64,000 nucleotides of DNA from Gammaproteobacteria bacterium (GTDB lineage: Bacteria > Pseudomonadota > Gammaproteobacteria > Ga0077536), in assembly GCA_020849475.1 (NCBI GenBank), contig JADLGE010000009.1, positions 62,001 to 126,000 on the forward strand, read 5' to 3'. How positions within the stretch are numbered: the first letter of the stretch is position 1; every line of letters begins with the position of its first letter. Below, in pieces: positions 8,348-16,898 of this stretch. Both the position numbers and the translations under genes were made by a program. The notes under the pieces were generated by a model that saw nothing but the letters and a program-made list of their open reading frames with translations, was not told the DNA's origin and made no database searches.

Positions 8348-9237
8348 ATCGGCAAAAGATTGCGCATGTGCTGGTCGGGCTGTGGCTGGTGCTGCTCGCG
8401 CCCGGCGCCGCCGCCTGGAACGCGGCCGCACTGGTGCCGAACAACAGCCGCATTCTTGCCACCGGTGGCGCCACGCAGATTGAAGGCCAGGCCGGTGGCG
8501 GCATCGTGCCGTGGGCAGTGCTGGCGGGCTATGGATCGAGCGGCGAAGTCGGTGGCAGCGGTTTCTATACCCACGTCGAGCTCAAGGACTATTCGCTCGA
8601 GGCTTTCGGTGCGGCGGTGAGTTTTGATAACCGTATGGAACTGTCGCTGGCGCGTCAGGAATTCGATCTCGGCACCCTGGGCCGCGCGCTGGGTGTGCCG
8701 GACAAAGAACTGCGCCAGAACATTTTCGGACTGAAGCTGCGCCTGTATGGCGACCTGATCTATGGGGTGCTGCCGCAATTCGCTTTCGGTGTGCAATACA
8801 AGCACAACCTCGATTTCGGCATTCCTGCGGCGGTCGGCGCGCGCCATGACAGCGACGCGGACTTCTATCTCAGCGCCGCCAAGCTGTGGCTGGCGGGGCC
8901 GTTAGGCCGCAATGTCTTTGCCAACATCACTCTGCGTCACACCCGCGCCAACCAGGGCGGACTGCTCGGTTTCGGCGGCGATCGCGGTGACAGCCGCGAA
9001 GTCATGTTCGAGAGTGCGCTGGGCTTTTTCATCACACGCCACATCGCGGTCGGCGCCGAATATCGCCAGCAGCCGCACAAACTTGGCTTCTCGCCTCAAA
9101 GTGACTGGTTCGACGCTTTCGTTGGCCTGTTTCCAGGCAAGCATGTGGCGCTGGTTGCCGCCTATGCCGATCTGGGCACGGTGGCGACCTTGCCCGAGCA
9201 GCGCGGCTGGTATTTGTCGCTGCAAGTGGCGTTTTGA
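8344..9237 (+). CDS. DUF3034 family outer-membrane-type protein
   Basis: The product is 297 aa. Its ATG overlaps the stop of the EAL gene (ATGA at 8344-8347), which indicates translational coupling. A signal peptide (VGLWLVLLAPGAAA) precedes alternating amphipathic strands rich in aromatic and glycine residues. The chain ends in a C-terminal aromatic (WYLSLQVAF), as in outer-membrane beta-barrels. The sequence matches the family known as DUF3034, which has no assigned function. It lies between the c-di-GMP protein and an exported truncated globin, suggesting an envelope process controlled by c-di-GMP. Barrel topology is my inference from strand pattern and the terminal Phe. Confidence 0.85.
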   Translation: MNRQKIAHVLVGLWLVLLAPGAAAWNAAALVPNNSRILATGGATQIEGQAGGGIVPWAVLAGYGSSGEVGGSGFYTHVELKDYSLEAFGAAVSFDNRMELSLARQEFDLGTLGRALGVPDKELRQNIFGLKLRLYGDLIYGVLPQFAFGVQYKHNLDFGIPAAVGARHDSDADFYLSAAKLWLAGPLGRNVFANITLRHTRANQGGLLGFGGDRGDSREVMFESALGFFITRHIAVGAEYRQQPHKLGFSPQSDWFDAFVGLFPGKHVALVAAYADLGTVATLPEQRGWYLSLQVAF

Positions 9238-9249
9238 CGGAGGGCGGCG

Positions 9250-9690
9250 ATGTACAGGCAAGGCATGCAGCAAGTGGTCATGACATTGGCGCTGTTCTGC
9301 GCGGTGGTTGTCGCCGAGCCCGTCGTGGCGGCCACGCGACTCTATGACCAGCTCGGCGGCGAGGTTGGCGTGGTCGCCATCGTCGATCAATTTCTGTTCA
9401 AGCTCGCCGACGACAAGCGCATCAATCACTTCTTCGTCGACACCAACGTCAAGCGCTTTCGCGAAAAACTCATCGAACAATTCTGCGCGCTGAGCGGCGG
9501 GCCGTGCACCTACACGGGTGACAGCATGCAGCAGAGCCACGCCGGCATGGACATCAATCTCGCCGCCTTCAACGCGCTGGTCGAAGACCTCATCGAAGCG
9601 ATGGAACAATGCAAGGTGGCGACCGGTGCGCAGAACCGTCTGCTTGCGCTGCTCGCCCCCATGCACCAGGACATCATCGAGAAACCCTGA
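9250..9690 (+). CDS. Exported group 1 truncated hemoglobin
   Basis: The product is 146 aa with a hydrophobic signal segment ending near residue 28 (VVAEPVVAA), so the globin is predicted to act in the periplasm. The group 1 signature LYDQLGGEVGV is followed by helix E (KRINHFFVDTNVKRF) and by QSHAGMDI, whose His97 is the likely proximal haem ligand. The tail KPMHQDII-like segment matches the family's usual end. Truncated globins bind O2 or NO or transfer electrons. An exported form next to a cupredoxin is unusual and suggests a redox or gas-sensing pair. A GGAGG-like ribosome site lies just before the start. Confidence 0.9.
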   Translation: MYRQGMQQVVMTLALFCAVVVAEPVVAATRLYDQLGGEVGVVAIVDQFLFKLADDKRINHFFVDTNVKRFREKLIEQFCALSGGPCTYTGDSMQQSHAGMDINLAAFNALVEDLIEAMEQCKVATGAQNRLLALLAPMHQDIIEKP

Positions 9691-9738
9691 GCCGCGCCGC
9701 CGTCGCGCGCCGCGACTCAAACACCACTGACGCGAGCC

Positions 9739-10284
9739 TCATGCCTCCGGCGGCGGCGCCGGATACCATTCCTCGGGCGCCGGCATGGGTTTGTCGGTCG
9801 GAATGATGAAGAGCTCGGCGGTGGTGGTGGTGGCTTCTTCGGTGTCGAAGTAGGCATAGGGCACCGTGCCCTGCCAGGTGCCGGACTGGATCATCTTGAA
9901 ACCGCGCTTCTCGAACTCCGCGCAGCGCTCCGCCCAGGACATGTCGCCGCAATGGAACGCCGTGTGGTGAATGCCTTCGCCGTGGCGCTCGAGGAACTCG
10001 GTGTAGATGCTCGGTCCGAGCGTCGGCTGGATGATTTCCCACATCATGGTGCCGTTGAAGGCCAGGCACAGTTTCATGGCGTATTCGGCCGGCTTGCCGC
10101 GGAAGGTCATGTCGCTGACGGTGGTCTTGTCGAAGGTGTAGACCGCCCACGGGCCGATGCCGAGCTTGAGCATGCCGTCCATGGTGCGGTAGATGTCGCG
10201 GGTCACCACGCAGATCTGCATGGTGTCGCTCAGAAAGCTGTTGCTGAGCGTGTTGGCGCTGGTGGTGGTCGGCTTGCTGGCCAT
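9739..10284 (-). CDS. VOC-family protein (methylmalonyl-CoA epimerase-like fold)
   Basis: The product is 181 aa from the ATG at 10284. The much longer open frame to 11982 is antisense to the next gene and is not credible. A segment rich in Ser and Thr precedes MQICVVTRDIYRTMDGMLKLG, the first VOC strand and helix. The second module begins with GIHHTAFHCGDM, which carries a likely metal-binding His, and ends TTTAELFIIP with a candidate Glu. The pairing of two halves resembles epimerase-like VOC proteins. It is divergent from the Fe-S F420-dehydrogenase-like gene 117 bp away and may share its regulation. The substrate is unknown. Confidence 0.85.
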   Translation of the reverse strand: MASKPTTTSANTLSNSFLSDTMQICVVTRDIYRTMDGMLKLGIGPWAVYTFDKTTVSDMTFRGKPAEYAMKLCLAFNGTMMWEIIQPTLGPSIYTEFLERHGEGIHHTAFHCGDMSWAERCAEFEKRGFKMIQSGTWQGTVPYAYFDTEEATTTTAELFIIPTDKPMPAPEEWYPAPPPEA

Positions 10285-10401
10285 GGTCGAATCTCCCCCT
10301 TGATCTGGTGTTGTGTCCGCTCCGGAATCGGCGACAATACGGCGGCGTATAGCCACGGCCCGCACGCACCGGCCCCGATTCGAAGTCTCGAGGATACCTA
10401 A

Positions 10402-11832
10402 TTGAATCTCCTGCATAACAGCTTTAAGGACATGATGAACGACGTGGTCGACTACGGCAGCTGCTGCGAATGCGGCAGTTGCGTGGTGGTGTGTCCGCAC
10501 AACGTCATCGAATACGTGGACGGCAAACCCAAGCAGACCGCTAAGGAATCGGCGGCGTTCGACTTCTGCGGCGTCAGCGAAGGCGCGGGCTGCGATGTAT
10601 GCGCGACGGTGTGTCCGCGCCTGTGGCCGCGCGAATCGCACCTGAAAGACGCGGTGTTTGGCGAGGAGCGTGGGCTGGAAGACATCTTCGGCGTGTTCAA
10701 GCACATCTTCGTGGCGCGCGCCAAGCGCCCGGACATCTACGAAGTCGGTCAGGACGGCGGCATCGTCACGGCGCTTTTGGCCTGGGCGCGCGAAAGCGGC
10801 CGCATCGACGGTGCGGTGGTGTCGGCGGTCGGCGCCGAAGACAAGCCCTGCTTTCCGACCCCCAAGGTCGTCACCACCGACGCAGAGATCAAGGCCAGCG
10901 CCGGCAGCTGGTACACCTATTGCGCCAACAACCTCGCTTTGAACGAAGTCGAGGAGCGCGATCTGAAACAGGTGGCCTTCGTCGGCGTGCCCTGCCAGAT
11001 AACCCCGCTGCGCAAGATGGAGCATATGGACCCGAGCTTCCTCATCGGCGACAAGAAAAAACCCAAGATCATCGGTCGCCAGCGCGGTTTTCTGCGCGGC
11101 TACAGTGACCGTGTGGCGTTCAGCGTCGGCCTGTTCTGCACCGAAGTGTTCATGCCCGAACTCATGACCGATCGCATCGAGAAGCAGATGGGCATCCCGC
11201 TCACCGAGGTCAAGCAGTTCAACGTCAAGGGTGAAGTGCTCATCTACCAGAAGAACGGCGACATCGGCCGTATTCCGCTGGAAGAGGCGATGCACGAATA
11301 TCAGCGTCCGGAATGCCGCCACTGCGGCGACTTCTCGGCCGAGATGGCCGACATCGCCTGCGGCGGCGTCGGCACCGACCGCGCCACCATCGTGGTGCTG
11401 CGCACCCAGAAGGCGGTCGACGTATGGCGTGAATTCCAGGCCTCGGGCCAGGTGGAAGTCGAGCCCATCAAGGACAACAAGCGGGCCTGGAACATTCTCC
11501 TGCGCCTTGCGCGTCGCCAGCGCGAGCGTATTCCGGCCGGCCCCACGCGTGGTGGTTCGGCGGCCGGCATGCCGCAGTACAAGGCAGCCGAGGGCGCGGC
11601 GATTGCGTTGACCAAGTTGACGCCTGGGGCGCTGTCGGAAGACGAAGTGAAGGCCGGCCTGGCCGCGGCCTATGGCGACGAGGCGCGGCCGACCGAGACC
11701 GTGGCCTATATCGCCGGCAACCCGATACCGGGTGATCCGGGCGAAGGCACAGGCGAAAAGCGCAAGCTGCCGCCGCCGCTGGCGCCGGAAGCGGGCGGTG
11801 CGCCGCCGGACTGGGTGGCGCCTGCGGCGTGA
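10402..11832 (+). CDS. Fe-S protein, coenzyme F420 hydrogenase/dehydrogenase beta-subunit family
   Basis: The product is 476 aa from a TTG at 10402, preceded by a GAGGA-like site. The N-terminus holds a ferredoxin-type cluster motif (CCECGSCVVVCP) and a second cysteine group (CDVCATVCP). The middle carries FrhB-family signatures: GQDGGIVTALL and VAFVGVPCQITPLRKM, with further cysteines in FCTEVF and PECRHCGDFSAEMADIACGG. Family members (FrhB, FpoF, bacterial relatives) move electrons between flavin and F420, ferredoxin or other acceptors. The last ~100 residues are Pro/Ala-rich and unlike the core. Four luciferase-like enzymes elsewhere in the window could be F420 users, which would fit. No F420 biosynthesis gene is visible, so the electron partner is uncertain. 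Confidence 0.8.
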   Translation: MNLLHNSFKDMMNDVVDYGSCCECGSCVVVCPHNVIEYVDGKPKQTAKESAAFDFCGVSEGAGCDVCATVCPRLWPRESHLKDAVFGEERGLEDIFGVFKHIFVARAKRPDIYEVGQDGGIVTALLAWARESGRIDGAVVSAVGAEDKPCFPTPKVVTTDAEIKASAGSWYTYCANNLALNEVEERDLKQVAFVGVPCQITPLRKMEHMDPSFLIGDKKKPKIIGRQRGFLRGYSDRVAFSVGLFCTEVFMPELMTDRIEKQMGIPLTEVKQFNVKGEVLIYQKNGDIGRIPLEEAMHEYQRPECRHCGDFSAEMADIACGGVGTDRATIVVLRTQKAVDVWREFQASGQVEVEPIKDNKRAWNILLRLARRQRERIPAGPTRGGSAAGMPQYKAAEGAAIALTKLTPGALSEDEVKAGLAAAYGDEARPTETVAYIAGNPIPGDPGEGTGEKRKLPPPLAPEAGGAPPDWVAPAA

Positions 11833-11836
11833 GCCG

Positions 11837-11864
11837 TGCAGGTGCGAATGAATTCGCACCTGCA
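11837..11864. repeat. Palindromic intergenic repeat, family B
   Basis: Perfect 12-bp arms (TGCAGGTGCGAA and TTCGCACCTGCA) surround a 4-base loop. It begins 5 bases after the preceding stop codon, a terminator-like position. The inner GGTGCGAA...TTCGCACC core recurs at 41063-41084, with decayed copies near 54595 and 54751. Confidence 0.8.
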
Positions 11865-11973
11865 GCGCATAAGCAAATCGATAATTCTTCTGCGCGGCGC
11901 CTTGGCGCGCCGCGCATTCGCCGTTAGTCTGACCGCCTTGCAACGCTGCCGGTCGGAGTCTCTTCCCTTCACC

Positions 11974-12423
11974 GTGGTCCATTTCCCTCTACATCGAATG
12001 CTGTCGATAGCGACGCTGTGCCTCGTGACGCAGGGCGTGACGGCGGCGGACTACGTGGTCGAGAACTTCGGCATTGCCAAGCCGCTCACCAGCGAGCCCG
12101 GCGACCCGATACGCGGCGCCAAAGTCATGATTGAGCGCGAGCAGGGCAATTGCCTGGCCTGCCATGCGGCGTCGGTCGACGCGGAGTTCTTCGGCACCAC
12201 CGGCCCGTCGCTGGTCGGCGTCGGTGCGCGCTTGAGCGCGGCACAACTACGCCTGCGCGTGGTCGACCCGAAACGCATCAATCCCGCCACCATGATGCCG
12301 GCCTATTACCGCAGCGAGGGCCTCAACCGCGTATTGCCGGAATTCGCCGGCAAGACCATCTTGAGCGCGCAGCAGGTTGAAGACGTGGTGGCCTTCCTGG
12401 CCACGCAGAAAGCAGTGCCGTGA
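11974..12423 (+). CDS. soxX: SoxX, monohaem c-type cytochrome of thiosulfate oxidation
   Basis: The product is 149 aa from a GTG at 11974. That start gives a short basic n-region and signal peptide (LSIATLCLVTQGVTAA). An ATG at 11998 is also possible. The frame continues upstream through the palindromic repeat and cannot all be coding. The single haem motif CLACH is at residues 60-64 and the downstream Met of TMMPAYYRSEGL is the likely axial ligand. SoxX pairs with SoxA to attach thiosulfate to the SoxY cysteine in the periplasm. It is the first gene of soxXYZAB. Confidence 0.92.
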   Translation: MVHFPLHRMLSIATLCLVTQGVTAADYVVENFGIAKPLTSEPGDPIRGAKVMIEREQGNCLACHAASVDAEFFGTTGPSLVGVGARLSAAQLRLRVVDPKRINPATMMPAYYRSEGLNRVLPEFAGKTILSAQQVEDVVAFLATQKAVP

Positions 12424-12440
12424 TGGCGCGAGGACCGACC

Positions 12441-12917
12441 ATGAATTCCAAACCCCGGCACGTGCTGGAAAGTGCGTCGCGGCGCGCCCTGCTCGAGCGT
12501 GCGTTGCTGGCCGCCGGCCTGCTGCTGCCCCTCGCGGCGCTGGCGGCCGACGCCGACAATGGCGCGGCGGCGGCGGTCGCCAAGGTCTTGAACAAGCGGG
12601 CGCCGCTGACGAGCGGCCTCAAATTCACCACGCCGGCCATTGCCGAGAACGGCAACACGGTGCCGGTCAGCGTCGAAGTGGAAGGCGCCTTCAGCGCCGA
12701 GCACTATGTGAAAGCCATTCACCTGTTCGCCGAAGGCAATCCCGCGCCCGAAGTCATTTCGTTTCGCTTCACGCCCCGCAGTGGCCGCGCCAAGGTCGCG
12801 ACGCGTATTCGCCTGGCCAAAACCCAGCGCGTGGTGGCACTCGCCGAATGGTCTGACGGCCGCGTGCTCGAGGCCATCAACGAGGTCAAGGTGACGATTG
12901 GAGGTTGCGGTGGCTGA
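12441..12917 (+). CDS. soxY: SoxY, sulfur-carrier subunit
   Basis: The product is 158 aa from the ATG at 12441, which has an AGGA site six bases upstream; an earlier in-frame ATG (12423) overlaps the soxX stop. A twin-arginine-type signal (SRRALLERALLAAGLLLP, Arg14-Arg15) precedes the mature domain. The protein ends in the diagnostic carrier arm GGCGG, whose cysteine holds the sulfur substrate through the Sox cycle. The SoxYZ complex is exported as a unit through the Tat signal of SoxY. The 3' end overlaps soxZ. Confidence 0.95.
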   Translation: MNSKPRHVLESASRRALLERALLAAGLLLPLAALAADADNGAAAAVAKVLNKRAPLTSGLKFTTPAIAENGNTVPVSVEVEGAFSAEHYVKAIHLFAEGNPAPEVISFRFTPRSGRAKVATRIRLAKTQRVVALAEWSDGRVLEAINEVKVTIGGCGG

Positions 12918-13257
12918 GTCGGAAAAAGGCCTGGACAAGCCGCGCGTCAAGGTGCCGGTCAGCGTCACGCGCGGTGAGCCGTTCGAAGTCAAGGCCCTGG
13001 TCTCGCACAAAATGGAGTCCGGCCAGCGCAAGGATGAGAAGACCGGCGAAAAAATTCCGCGCCGTATTCTCAATCGTTTCGCCTGCACGCTCGATGGCGA
13101 GACCCTGCTCGAAGTGACCTTGCACCCGGCGGTGTCGGCCAATCCCTATCTTTCTTTCTACGCGAGCGCCGAGCGCAGCGGCGAGATGCGTTTCGTGTGG
13201 ACCGACGATGACGGCAGCACGCTCGAAGCGAGCGCGCATATCGAGGTCAAGCCTTGA
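12910..13257 (+). CDS. soxZ: SoxZ, SoxY partner subunit
   Basis: The product is 115 aa from a GTG at 12910. The GGAGG at 12900-12904 sits at ideal distance and decides the start; a TTG at 12898 would place that site inside the gene. The immunoglobulin-like fold shows the family segments FEVKALVSHKMESGQRKD, IPRRILNRFAC and ANPYLSFYA. SoxZ has no signal of its own and is exported with SoxY. It overlaps soxY by 8 bases and soxA by 4 bases. Confidence 0.95.
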   Translation: MAESEKGLDKPRVKVPVSVTRGEPFEVKALVSHKMESGQRKDEKTGEKIPRRILNRFACTLDGETLLEVTLHPAVSANPYLSFYASAERSGEMRFVWTDDDGSTLEASAHIEVKP

Positions 13258-14045
13258 ATTTGCGGCAGGCGTTCGCGTTGCTCGTGGCCTTGCTCGCGGC
13301 AGCCGCCGCGCTTGCCGACGACGGCGAGTGGGGCAAGTACGCGGTTGACGGTCGACGCAGCGGCTACACCTATGCCGCGCCTGAAACGCGCGCCATGCAG
13401 GACGATGAGTTCGACAACCCGGGCTCGATATGGGTGGCCAAGGGCGAAGAACTGTGGAGCACGGTCGACGGCGCCAACGGCAAGTCCTGTGCGAGTTGTC
13501 ACGCCGATGCCGCGCAGAGCATGCGCGGCGTGGGCGCGCGGTACCCGCTGGTCAGCAAGCGCGGGCAGCTCATCAATATCGAGCGGCGCATCAATCTGTG
13601 TCGCGTAGGAGCCCTCGGCGCGGCGCCATGGCCCGATGAATCGGAATCCTTGCTGGCCATGACCACCTACATCAAGCACCAGTCGCTGGGGTTGCCGGTC
13701 AGTCCGGTCATCGACGGCGCCGCCGCGCCGTTTTTCGCGCAGGGCAAAGAGATCTACGAAACCCGACGCGGCCAGCTTGACCTCGCCTGCGTGCATTGTC
13801 ATGAACAGAACCACGGCAACATGCTGCGCGCGCAACGCCTGAGCGAGGGCATGTCCAATGGTTTTCCTGCCTACCGCCTGAAGTGGCAGGGCGTGGCCTC
13901 ACTGCAGCGACGCATGAGCGGCTGCATGCGCGACATCCGCGCCGAGCCTTACCCCGACGGCGCCGATGAATACGTGGCCCTGGAACTCTATCTCGCCTGG
14001 CGCGCGCGCGGCCTGCCGGTAGAAACGCCGGCGGTGCGCAACTGA
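13254..14045 (+). CDS. soxA: SoxA, dihaem c-type cytochrome (L-cysteine S-thiosulfotransferase)
   Basis: The product is 263 aa from a TTG at 13254 overlapping the soxZ stop. The signal peptide ends near LADDGEW. Two CxxCH haem motifs are present, CASCH (79-83) and CVHCH (179-183), so this is the dihaem form. Cys224 in RMSGCMRDIRAEPY is the persulfidated active-site ligand of the family. With SoxX it oxidatively conjugates thiosulfate to SoxY. Confidence 0.95.
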   Translation: MNLRQAFALLVALLAAAAALADDGEWGKYAVDGRRSGYTYAAPETRAMQDDEFDNPGSIWVAKGEELWSTVDGANGKSCASCHADAAQSMRGVGARYPLVSKRGQLINIERRINLCRVGALGAAPWPDESESLLAMTTYIKHQSLGLPVSPVIDGAAAPFFAQGKEIYETRRGQLDLACVHCHEQNHGNMLRAQRLSEGMSNGFPAYRLKWQGVASLQRRMSGCMRDIRAEPYPDGADEYVALELYLAWRARGLPVETPAVRN

Positions 14046-14053
14046 CGTTTGCG

Positions 14054-15736
14054 GTGAATGATCGCCGCGCATTCCTGCAGGTGGCGCTGGCCCTGGGATG
14101 CGCGGGCCTGGGCGTTTCGAATGTCGCGCGCGCGCTCGCCACCCAGCGTCTGAATCAGCAGGATTTACTGCGCTTTGAACCCTTGGGCCAGGTCACGCTG
14201 CTGCATCTGACCGATATCCACGCGCAGCTCATGCCGGTTTATTACCGCGAGCCGGCGCTCAACGTCGGCGTCGGTGAAGCGTTTGCCCGTCCGCCCCATG
14301 TGAGCGGGCGCGCCTTCCTCGAACACTACGGTCTCAAGGCCGACGAAGCGCTGGCCTACATGCTGACCAGCGAAGATTTCACGGCGCTGGCGGCGGCCTA
14401 TGGCCGTGTTGGTGGACTCGACCGCATCGCGACCCTGGTCGAGGCCATTCGCGCCGAACGCCCGCGTGAGACCTTGCTGCTGGACGGCGGCGACACCTGG
14501 CAGGGCTCTTACTCCGCGCTCAAGAGTCGTGGCGCGGACATGGTCGAAGCCATGAACGCGCTGGGCGTCGACGCCATGACCGCTCACTGGGAATTCACCT
14601 ACGGCGCGGCGCGTTTCGAGCAATTGCGCACGGCGCTCAAATTCCCATTGCTGGCGGCCAATGTCTTCGATCAGCAATGGGATGAACCGGTATTCCCGGC
14701 ACTGGCGCGTTTTGAACGCGGTGGCGTGCCGATAGCCGTCATTGGTCAGGCGTTTCCCTATACGCCCATTGCCCATCCGCGCCACCTCATGGGTGACTGG
14801 TCTTTCGGCATCCACGAAGAGCGTCTGCAGGCCAAGGTCGATGCGGCGCGCGCCGACGGCGCGCGGCTGGTGGTGCTCTTGAGTCACAACGGCTTTGATG
14901 TCGACCACAAGCTCGCCACGCGCGTGCGCGGCATCGATGTGATCCTGAGCGGGCACACCCATGACGCCTTGCCGCGCGCGGTGGAAGTCGGCGCCACGCT
15001 GCTCATTGCTTCCGGCTCCCACGGCAAGTTTCTGTCGCGGCTCGACCTCGATGTCGGCGCCGCGGGCGTGCGCGCGTATCGCTACCAGTTGATTCCGGTG
15101 CTGGCCGACGCCATCACGCCGCAGCCCGCCATGGCTGAGTTGATTGAACGCTTGCGTACGCCCTTTGCGCAGGAGCTTGGCGAGGTGCTGGCCCACAGCG
15201 ACAGCCTCCTGTATCGGCGCGGTAATTTGAACGGCACTTTCGACGATGTGATCTGCCAGGCCTTGCAGCACACGCAGAACGCCGAGATTGCGCTGTCGCC
15301 AGGCTTTCGCTGGGGAAGCTGCGTGCTGCCGGGCCAGCCCATCACGCGCGAGGATGTCTACAACCAGACCGCCATCACCTATCCGGCGGTGACGCGCAGC
15401 GTCATGAGCGGCGCGCAGTTGAAGGACATTCTCGAAGACGTCGCCGACAACCTCTTCAACCCCGATCCCTATTACCAGCAGGGCGGCGACATGGTGCGGG
15501 TCGCGGGGCTCGGCTTCGAGCTCAAGGCGAATGCCGCCATGGGCTCGCGCATCACCAAGCTCGTGCATTGGCCAGACGGCGAGCCCATCGAGGCATCGCG
15601 ACGCTACAGCGTCGCCGGCTGGGCTTCGGTCAAAGAAAACATCCAGGGGCCCGCCATCTACGACGTGCTGGAAAAATTCCTGCGTGAGCAGGGCCACGTC
15701 AACATCGAGCCGAACACCGCCCTGCGACTCGTGTGA
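14054..15736 (+). CDS. soxB: SoxB, S-sulfosulfanyl-L-cysteine sulfohydrolase
   Basis: The product is 560 aa from a GTG at 14054. A Tat-type signal (NDRRAFLQVALALGCAG) leads into a 5'-nucleotidase-like dimanganese domain. Its metal motifs are HLTDIHAQ, LDGGDTWQGS, AHWEFTYG, LSHNGFDVD and ILSGHTHDALP. The C-terminal substrate-recognition domain includes YNQTAITYP. SoxB releases sulfate from SoxY-bound thiosulfate. It is the last gene of the operon; no soxCD follows, and the next gene is on the opposite strand 7 bases later. Confidence 0.95.
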   Translation: MNDRRAFLQVALALGCAGLGVSNVARALATQRLNQQDLLRFEPLGQVTLLHLTDIHAQLMPVYYREPALNVGVGEAFARPPHVSGRAFLEHYGLKADEALAYMLTSEDFTALAAAYGRVGGLDRIATLVEAIRAERPRETLLLDGGDTWQGSYSALKSRGADMVEAMNALGVDAMTAHWEFTYGAARFEQLRTALKFPLLAANVFDQQWDEPVFPALARFERGGVPIAVIGQAFPYTPIAHPRHLMGDWSFGIHEERLQAKVDAARADGARLVVLLSHNGFDVDHKLATRVRGIDVILSGHTHDALPRAVEVGATLLIASGSHGKFLSRLDLDVGAAGVRAYRYQLIPVLADAITPQPAMAELIERLRTPFAQELGEVLAHSDSLLYRRGNLNGTFDDVICQALQHTQNAEIALSPGFRWGSCVLPGQPITREDVYNQTAITYPAVTRSVMSGAQLKDILEDVADNLFNPDPYYQQGGDMVRVAGLGFELKANAAMGSRITKLVHWPDGEPIEASRRYSVAGWASVKENIQGPAIYDVLEKFLREQGHVNIEPNTALRLV

Positions 15737-15742
15737 TTGCGC

Positions 15743-16789
15743 TCAGCCGCGGCTGACGAAGCCGGTGAACGCAGCCGGCAAGCCTTGAATGGCGGCGATG
15801 ACGCTGGCCGGCATGTCGGACGGCTGCTCGGAACTGGCGCTGGCGTGCACGGTGTCAATCAAACCGCCAAAGCGCCTGGCGATGGCATCGGCAATCTGAT
15901 CATGACGACCGATGGCAGTGCAGGCTTCGAGCAGGCTGTCGGGGATCTCCTGCGCGAGTGCGTCCCAACGACCCTGCTTGGTCAATTCATTCAGGCGCGG
16001 CCCTAAGTCGCGCAAACCTTCCGCTTCCAGCACGGGCCAATAGGCCGGCGTCGAGCCATAGAAGGCGATGCGGTAACGCACCCAGTCGACCATTTTCTGG
16101 ACCGCGGCATCGTCGGCGCCGGTGGCGACGAAGCCGCCGCCGTTGATTTCGAAACTGGCGCGCGCACGGCCGACCTTGGCGAGGCCGCGTTCGATGGTGG
16201 GCGCCACGGTCTGTTCAAAATATCGGCGCGTGCAGAACGGATGCAGGCGCACGCCGTCGGCGACTTCCGCCGCCAGCTTGAGCATGGCCGGGCCGACCGC
16301 CGCCAGCGTGATGGGCGGCAGGGGCAGGGCGCTGCCTTCCGGCACGAAGTTGGGCGGCATGAGGGTGAAGCGATAATGTTCGCCTTCATGACGTAGCGGC
16401 GTGCCGTCGCGCCACGCCGTCCAGATCGCGCGCAGCGCCTGCACGAGTTCGCGCATGCGCGGCACCGGCGCCGTCCACGGCACGCTGTAACGTTTTTCGT
16501 TATGCGCTTTGATCTGTGGGCCGAGACCGAGCACGAAGCGGCCGTTCGAGGATTCCTTGAGATCCCAGGCGACATGGGCAAGCGCCATCGGCGAGCGCAC
16601 GAAGGCCAAGGCAATGCCGGTGGCAAGCTCCACCTTGTGAGTCGCCAGCGCCGCCACTGCCAGTGGCATGAAGGGCTCGTGGCGATTCTCCAGTGAGCAC
16701 AGGCCATCGAAACCGCGCGCTTCGATGTCGGCGGCGGCGCGGCTCGCCGCGCTCAAGGAATGTTGTGGAACGGTGGTGACGACGCGCAT
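15743..16789 (-). CDS. Luciferase-like (LLM class, F420-dependent type) oxidoreductase
   Basis: The product is 348 aa from the ATG at 16789 (MRVVTTVPQHSL); 18 further upstream codons are possible but unlikely. It shows the TIM-barrel features of bacterial luciferase-like monooxygenases: an early ARGFDGLCSLENRHEPF segment, ATGIALAFVRSPMALAHVAWDL, and NGRFVLGLGPQ. It resembles a subgroup annotated as F420-dependent (TIGR03617-like), but FMN use cannot be excluded from sequence. It is divergently placed to the DsbA-fold isomerase-like gene and converges on soxB. Confidence 0.8.
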   Translation of the reverse strand: MRVVTTVPQHSLSAASRAAADIEARGFDGLCSLENRHEPFMPLAVAALATHKVELATGIALAFVRSPMALAHVAWDLKESSNGRFVLGLGPQIKAHNEKRYSVPWTAPVPRMRELVQALRAIWTAWRDGTPLRHEGEHYRFTLMPPNFVPEGSALPLPPITLAAVGPAMLKLAAEVADGVRLHPFCTRRYFEQTVAPTIERGLAKVGRARASFEINGGGFVATGADDAAVQKMVDWVRYRIAFYGSTPAYWPVLEAEGLRDLGPRLNELTKQGRWDALAQEIPDSLLEACTAIGRHDQIADAIARRFGGLIDTVHASASSEQPSDMPASVIAAIQGLPAAFTGFVSRG

Positions 16790-16898
16790 GGTCTTGAGCT
16801 CCGGACGTTGGCGGCAAGTCGGTGTGAGGTGATTTTGCACCATCCACGCTGCGGCACATACTAAGAAGCCTATTCCTCATCCAGCCGCCAGGACCGCC

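Noticed and set aside
10285-11982. Long minus-strand open frame (747 codons in total) running upstream of the VOC gene
   Set aside because: It is antisense to the Fe-S F420-dehydrogenase-like gene and has biased, low-complexity composition. Only the part 9739-10284 encodes a recognisable protein.
14165-15697. Minus-strand open frame of 510 codons opposite soxB
   Set aside because: soxB is complete on the + strand; the antisense frame has only shadow composition.
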